Positions 5,122 to 6,270 of a stretch of 6,270 nucleotides of DNA are shown here, in pieces. Numbering within the stretch: the stretch's first letter is position 1; the number at the start of each line of letters is the position of its first letter. The stretch comes from Microcaldota archaeon (GTDB taxonomy: Archaea > Micrarchaeota > Micrarchaeia > Anstonellales > Anstonellaceae): the NCBI GenBank assembly GCA_023248665.1, contig JAHFEC010000073.1:1-6270 (forward strand), read 5' to 3'. The translations under genes were made by a program, and so were the position numbers. The notes beneath the pieces are model-generated. The model was not told where the DNA came from. It worked only from the letters and a program-made list of their open reading frames with translations, and searched no databases.

Positions 5122-6243
5122 TTATGCTTTTTCGGCGTAAGCGCCCTTTTTCGCGGGCGTGAAACCGTAGGACGCGAATCCCGACGAGCGGAGCGCCGCT
5201 TGGAGGCCTTTGGAACGCTTGTTTTCGCACAGGGCCAGCACCGCCCCGCCGATGCCGCCGGCGCCGGAGAGTTTCGCCCCGATGGCGCCGTTCTTGAGGC
5301 AGAGGCCGACCGCTTGGTCGATGCCGGGCGAGCTCATGCCGCATTCGAAAAGCAGGGATTGGTTCTCGTTCATGCAGGAAGCGAGCGCCGGCCCGTCTGC
5401 GCTGGCGAGCGCCCGGGCGGCGCGCGAGGCGATGGGCTCGTAGAGGGAGGTTATTTTCCCGCGCTCGCTGTCCGACAGCTCGGCCGGAAGGCGGGAAAAA
5501 CCGAAATGCCGGGCAAACTTCTCCACTTGCTCGGACGTGCTCGCTTTCCTCTCGCCGGCGCGCAGACTGTCGATGAGGATGAGCGAGAAGCCGGCCGGCA
5601 GATGAAAAGGGAGCGGGCCGATCTTGGGCGGGGCGGCCGGCGAGAAATCTTTCGTGAAAGAAAAAACGCCCCCGTAGGCGGCCGCGGCCGCGTCGATGCC
5701 GGAGGGGCGGCCCCCGTGCGCGGCCGTGTCGGCCACCTGCGCGTCCTCGAAAATGGCGGAGGCATGAATGCGCTTTTGAGCGCAGGCTTTGCGCACGCCG
5801 GCCGAGAAGGCGGCCGAGAGGCTGGCCGAATTGCCCACCCCTTTGAGCGGCCAGCACGCTTCCGCCTCGGCGCGCACGCGCATGGCCCGCAGGGCCGCAA
5901 ATTCAAAAAGAAGGGAAGCGTAGAGGGCGCCGAGAGGATGGGAATGCGCGGGGATTGACGACGGCTGGACACGGGCGACGGGGCCCTGCGAGCCCGGCGA
6001 GGCCGCCGGCGGCCGCGTGGTTTTGTTTTTTGAGTTTTTTCCATCCGCATTGATGCTCAGATTATTTTCGATTATCGTGGAAACATAATCCAAGCCGGCT
6101 AAAGAGGGATCCGCCGCCGTGGTCGAGATGCGAAGTTGATTGTATGGCGAGATGGCGGCCACGATGCCGCTCGCGCCATAGACCACGAAATGCTCGCCGA
6201 ACAGGATGACTTTGGCCGGCGCATACGCCATGAATTCTGCCAT
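5122..6243 (-). CDS. mvk: Mevalonate kinase (GHMP kinase superfamily)
   Basis: The product has 373 residues and phosphorylates (R)-mevalonate with ATP to 5-phosphomevalonate in isoprenoid-lipid synthesis in the cytoplasm. GHMP motif 1 is APAKVILFGEHFVVYG at residues 8-23, with K11 at the active-site Lys position and E17-H18. Motif 2 is PLKGVGNSASLSA at 132-144. This is a variant of the usual P-x-GAGLGSSAA: it is one residue shorter before the loop, and the first Ser is replaced by Asn138, but S139 is kept. E166 and HGGRPSGIDAAAAAYGG (176-192) carry the catalytic-base region with D184. Motif 3 is KLSGAGGIGGA at 324-334. Residues about 62-101 form a polar, Pro-rich insertion. The length is typical for the family. 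I chose ATG 6243 because a TATA-like TTAAA lies about 25 bp upstream; Met5 (6231) is less likely. The assignment to mevalonate kinase over other GHMP kinases rests on the PSGID segment and overall motif order. Convergent with rpoK. Confidence 0.9.
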   Translation of the reverse strand: MAEFMAYAPAKVILFGEHFVVYGASGIVAAISPYNQLRISTTAADPSLAGLDYVSTIIENNLSINADGKNSKNKTTRPPAASPGSQGPVARVQPSSIPAHSHPLGALYASLLFEFAALRAMRVRAEAEACWPLKGVGNSASLSAAFSAGVRKACAQKRIHASAIFEDAQVADTAAHGGRPSGIDAAAAAYGGVFSFTKDFSPAAPPKIGPLPFHLPAGFSLILIDSLRAGERKASTSEQVEKFARHFGFSRLPAELSDSERGKITSLYEPIASRAARALASADGPALASCMNENQSLLFECGMSSPGIDQAVGLCLKNGAIGAKLSGAGGIGGAVLALCENKRSKGLQAALRSSGFASYGFTPAKKGAYAEKA

Positions 6244-6265
6244 GGGTGGGTTGGAGGCGGCGGGG

Positions 6266-6270
6266 TTTAA
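6266..6270 (-). promoter_or_regulatory. TATA-like element of mevalonate kinase, at the window edge
   Basis: On the minus strand, TTAAA begins at the window edge and is centred about 25 bp before the ATG at 6243. The intervening sequence is GC-rich and lacks GGTGA, so a leaderless mRNA starting at the ATG is likely. The BRE and any upstream part of the box lie outside the window, so the call is tentative. Confidence 0.4.

Noticed and set aside
5081..5857. Second minus-strand frame (258 codons) overlapping mevalonate kinase
   Set aside because: It overlaps the real gene out of frame and its Arg-rich composition has no recognisable domain.
5200..5958. Long open frame on the plus strand opposite mevalonate kinase (252 codons)
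   Set aside because: It is antisense to a gene with clear GHMP motifs; its translation is Arg/Gly-rich and low-complexity, typical of shadow frames in GC-rich DNA.

Overview
The window most likely comes from an archaeon of about 55-60 % GC. The strongest marker is a 58-codon gene at 4867-5043 whose product has the full signature of archaeal RNA polymerase subunit K (RpoK, the Rpb6 homologue). Three signals agree with this: a mevalonate kinase of the isoprenoid-lipid pathway, GGTGA-type ribosome binding sites, and TATA-like boxes about 26 bp upstream of apparently leaderless start codons. A DPANN or other deep-branching lineage is possible but cannot be shown from this sequence.

Layout. (1) At 3-545 is the 3' part of a beta-strand-rich protein open to the left edge of the window. 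(2) Twenty bases later, with its own GGGTGA site, comes an 895-residue surface protein (566-3253). It has an N-terminal membrane segment, an Ig/NEW3-like domain, three tandem six-cysteine modules, two related Cys-containing modules and a C-terminal CARDB-like domain. (3) A 212-bp intergenic region carries a GC hairpin followed by T-runs (terminator) and then a BRE/TATA promoter. (4) That promoter heads a likely three-gene operon: a coiled-coil protein with a degenerate transglutaminase-like domain (3466-4122), a two-TM membrane protein with a bacterial-type PH domain (4119-4838, 4-bp overlap) and rpoK (4867-5043). (5) A 78-bp convergent spacer carries termination signals for both sides. (6) Mevalonate kinase lies on the minus strand (5122-6243), with a TATA-like sequence at the right edge of the window.

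The two left genes look like a cell-surface pair. The middle operon joins two membrane- or envelope-associated proteins of unknown role to a core transcription subunit. rpoK and mvk lie near each other in many archaeal genomes (cluster rpoN-rpoK-eno-rps2-mvk). Here they are adjacent but convergent, which suggests a rearranged remnant of that cluster. There is no CRISPR array, tRNA, rRNA or mobile element that I can support. The most unusual item is the surface protein: it has a tandem disulfide-type repeat I cannot name, and all of its N-glycosylation sequons lie in the C-terminal half.
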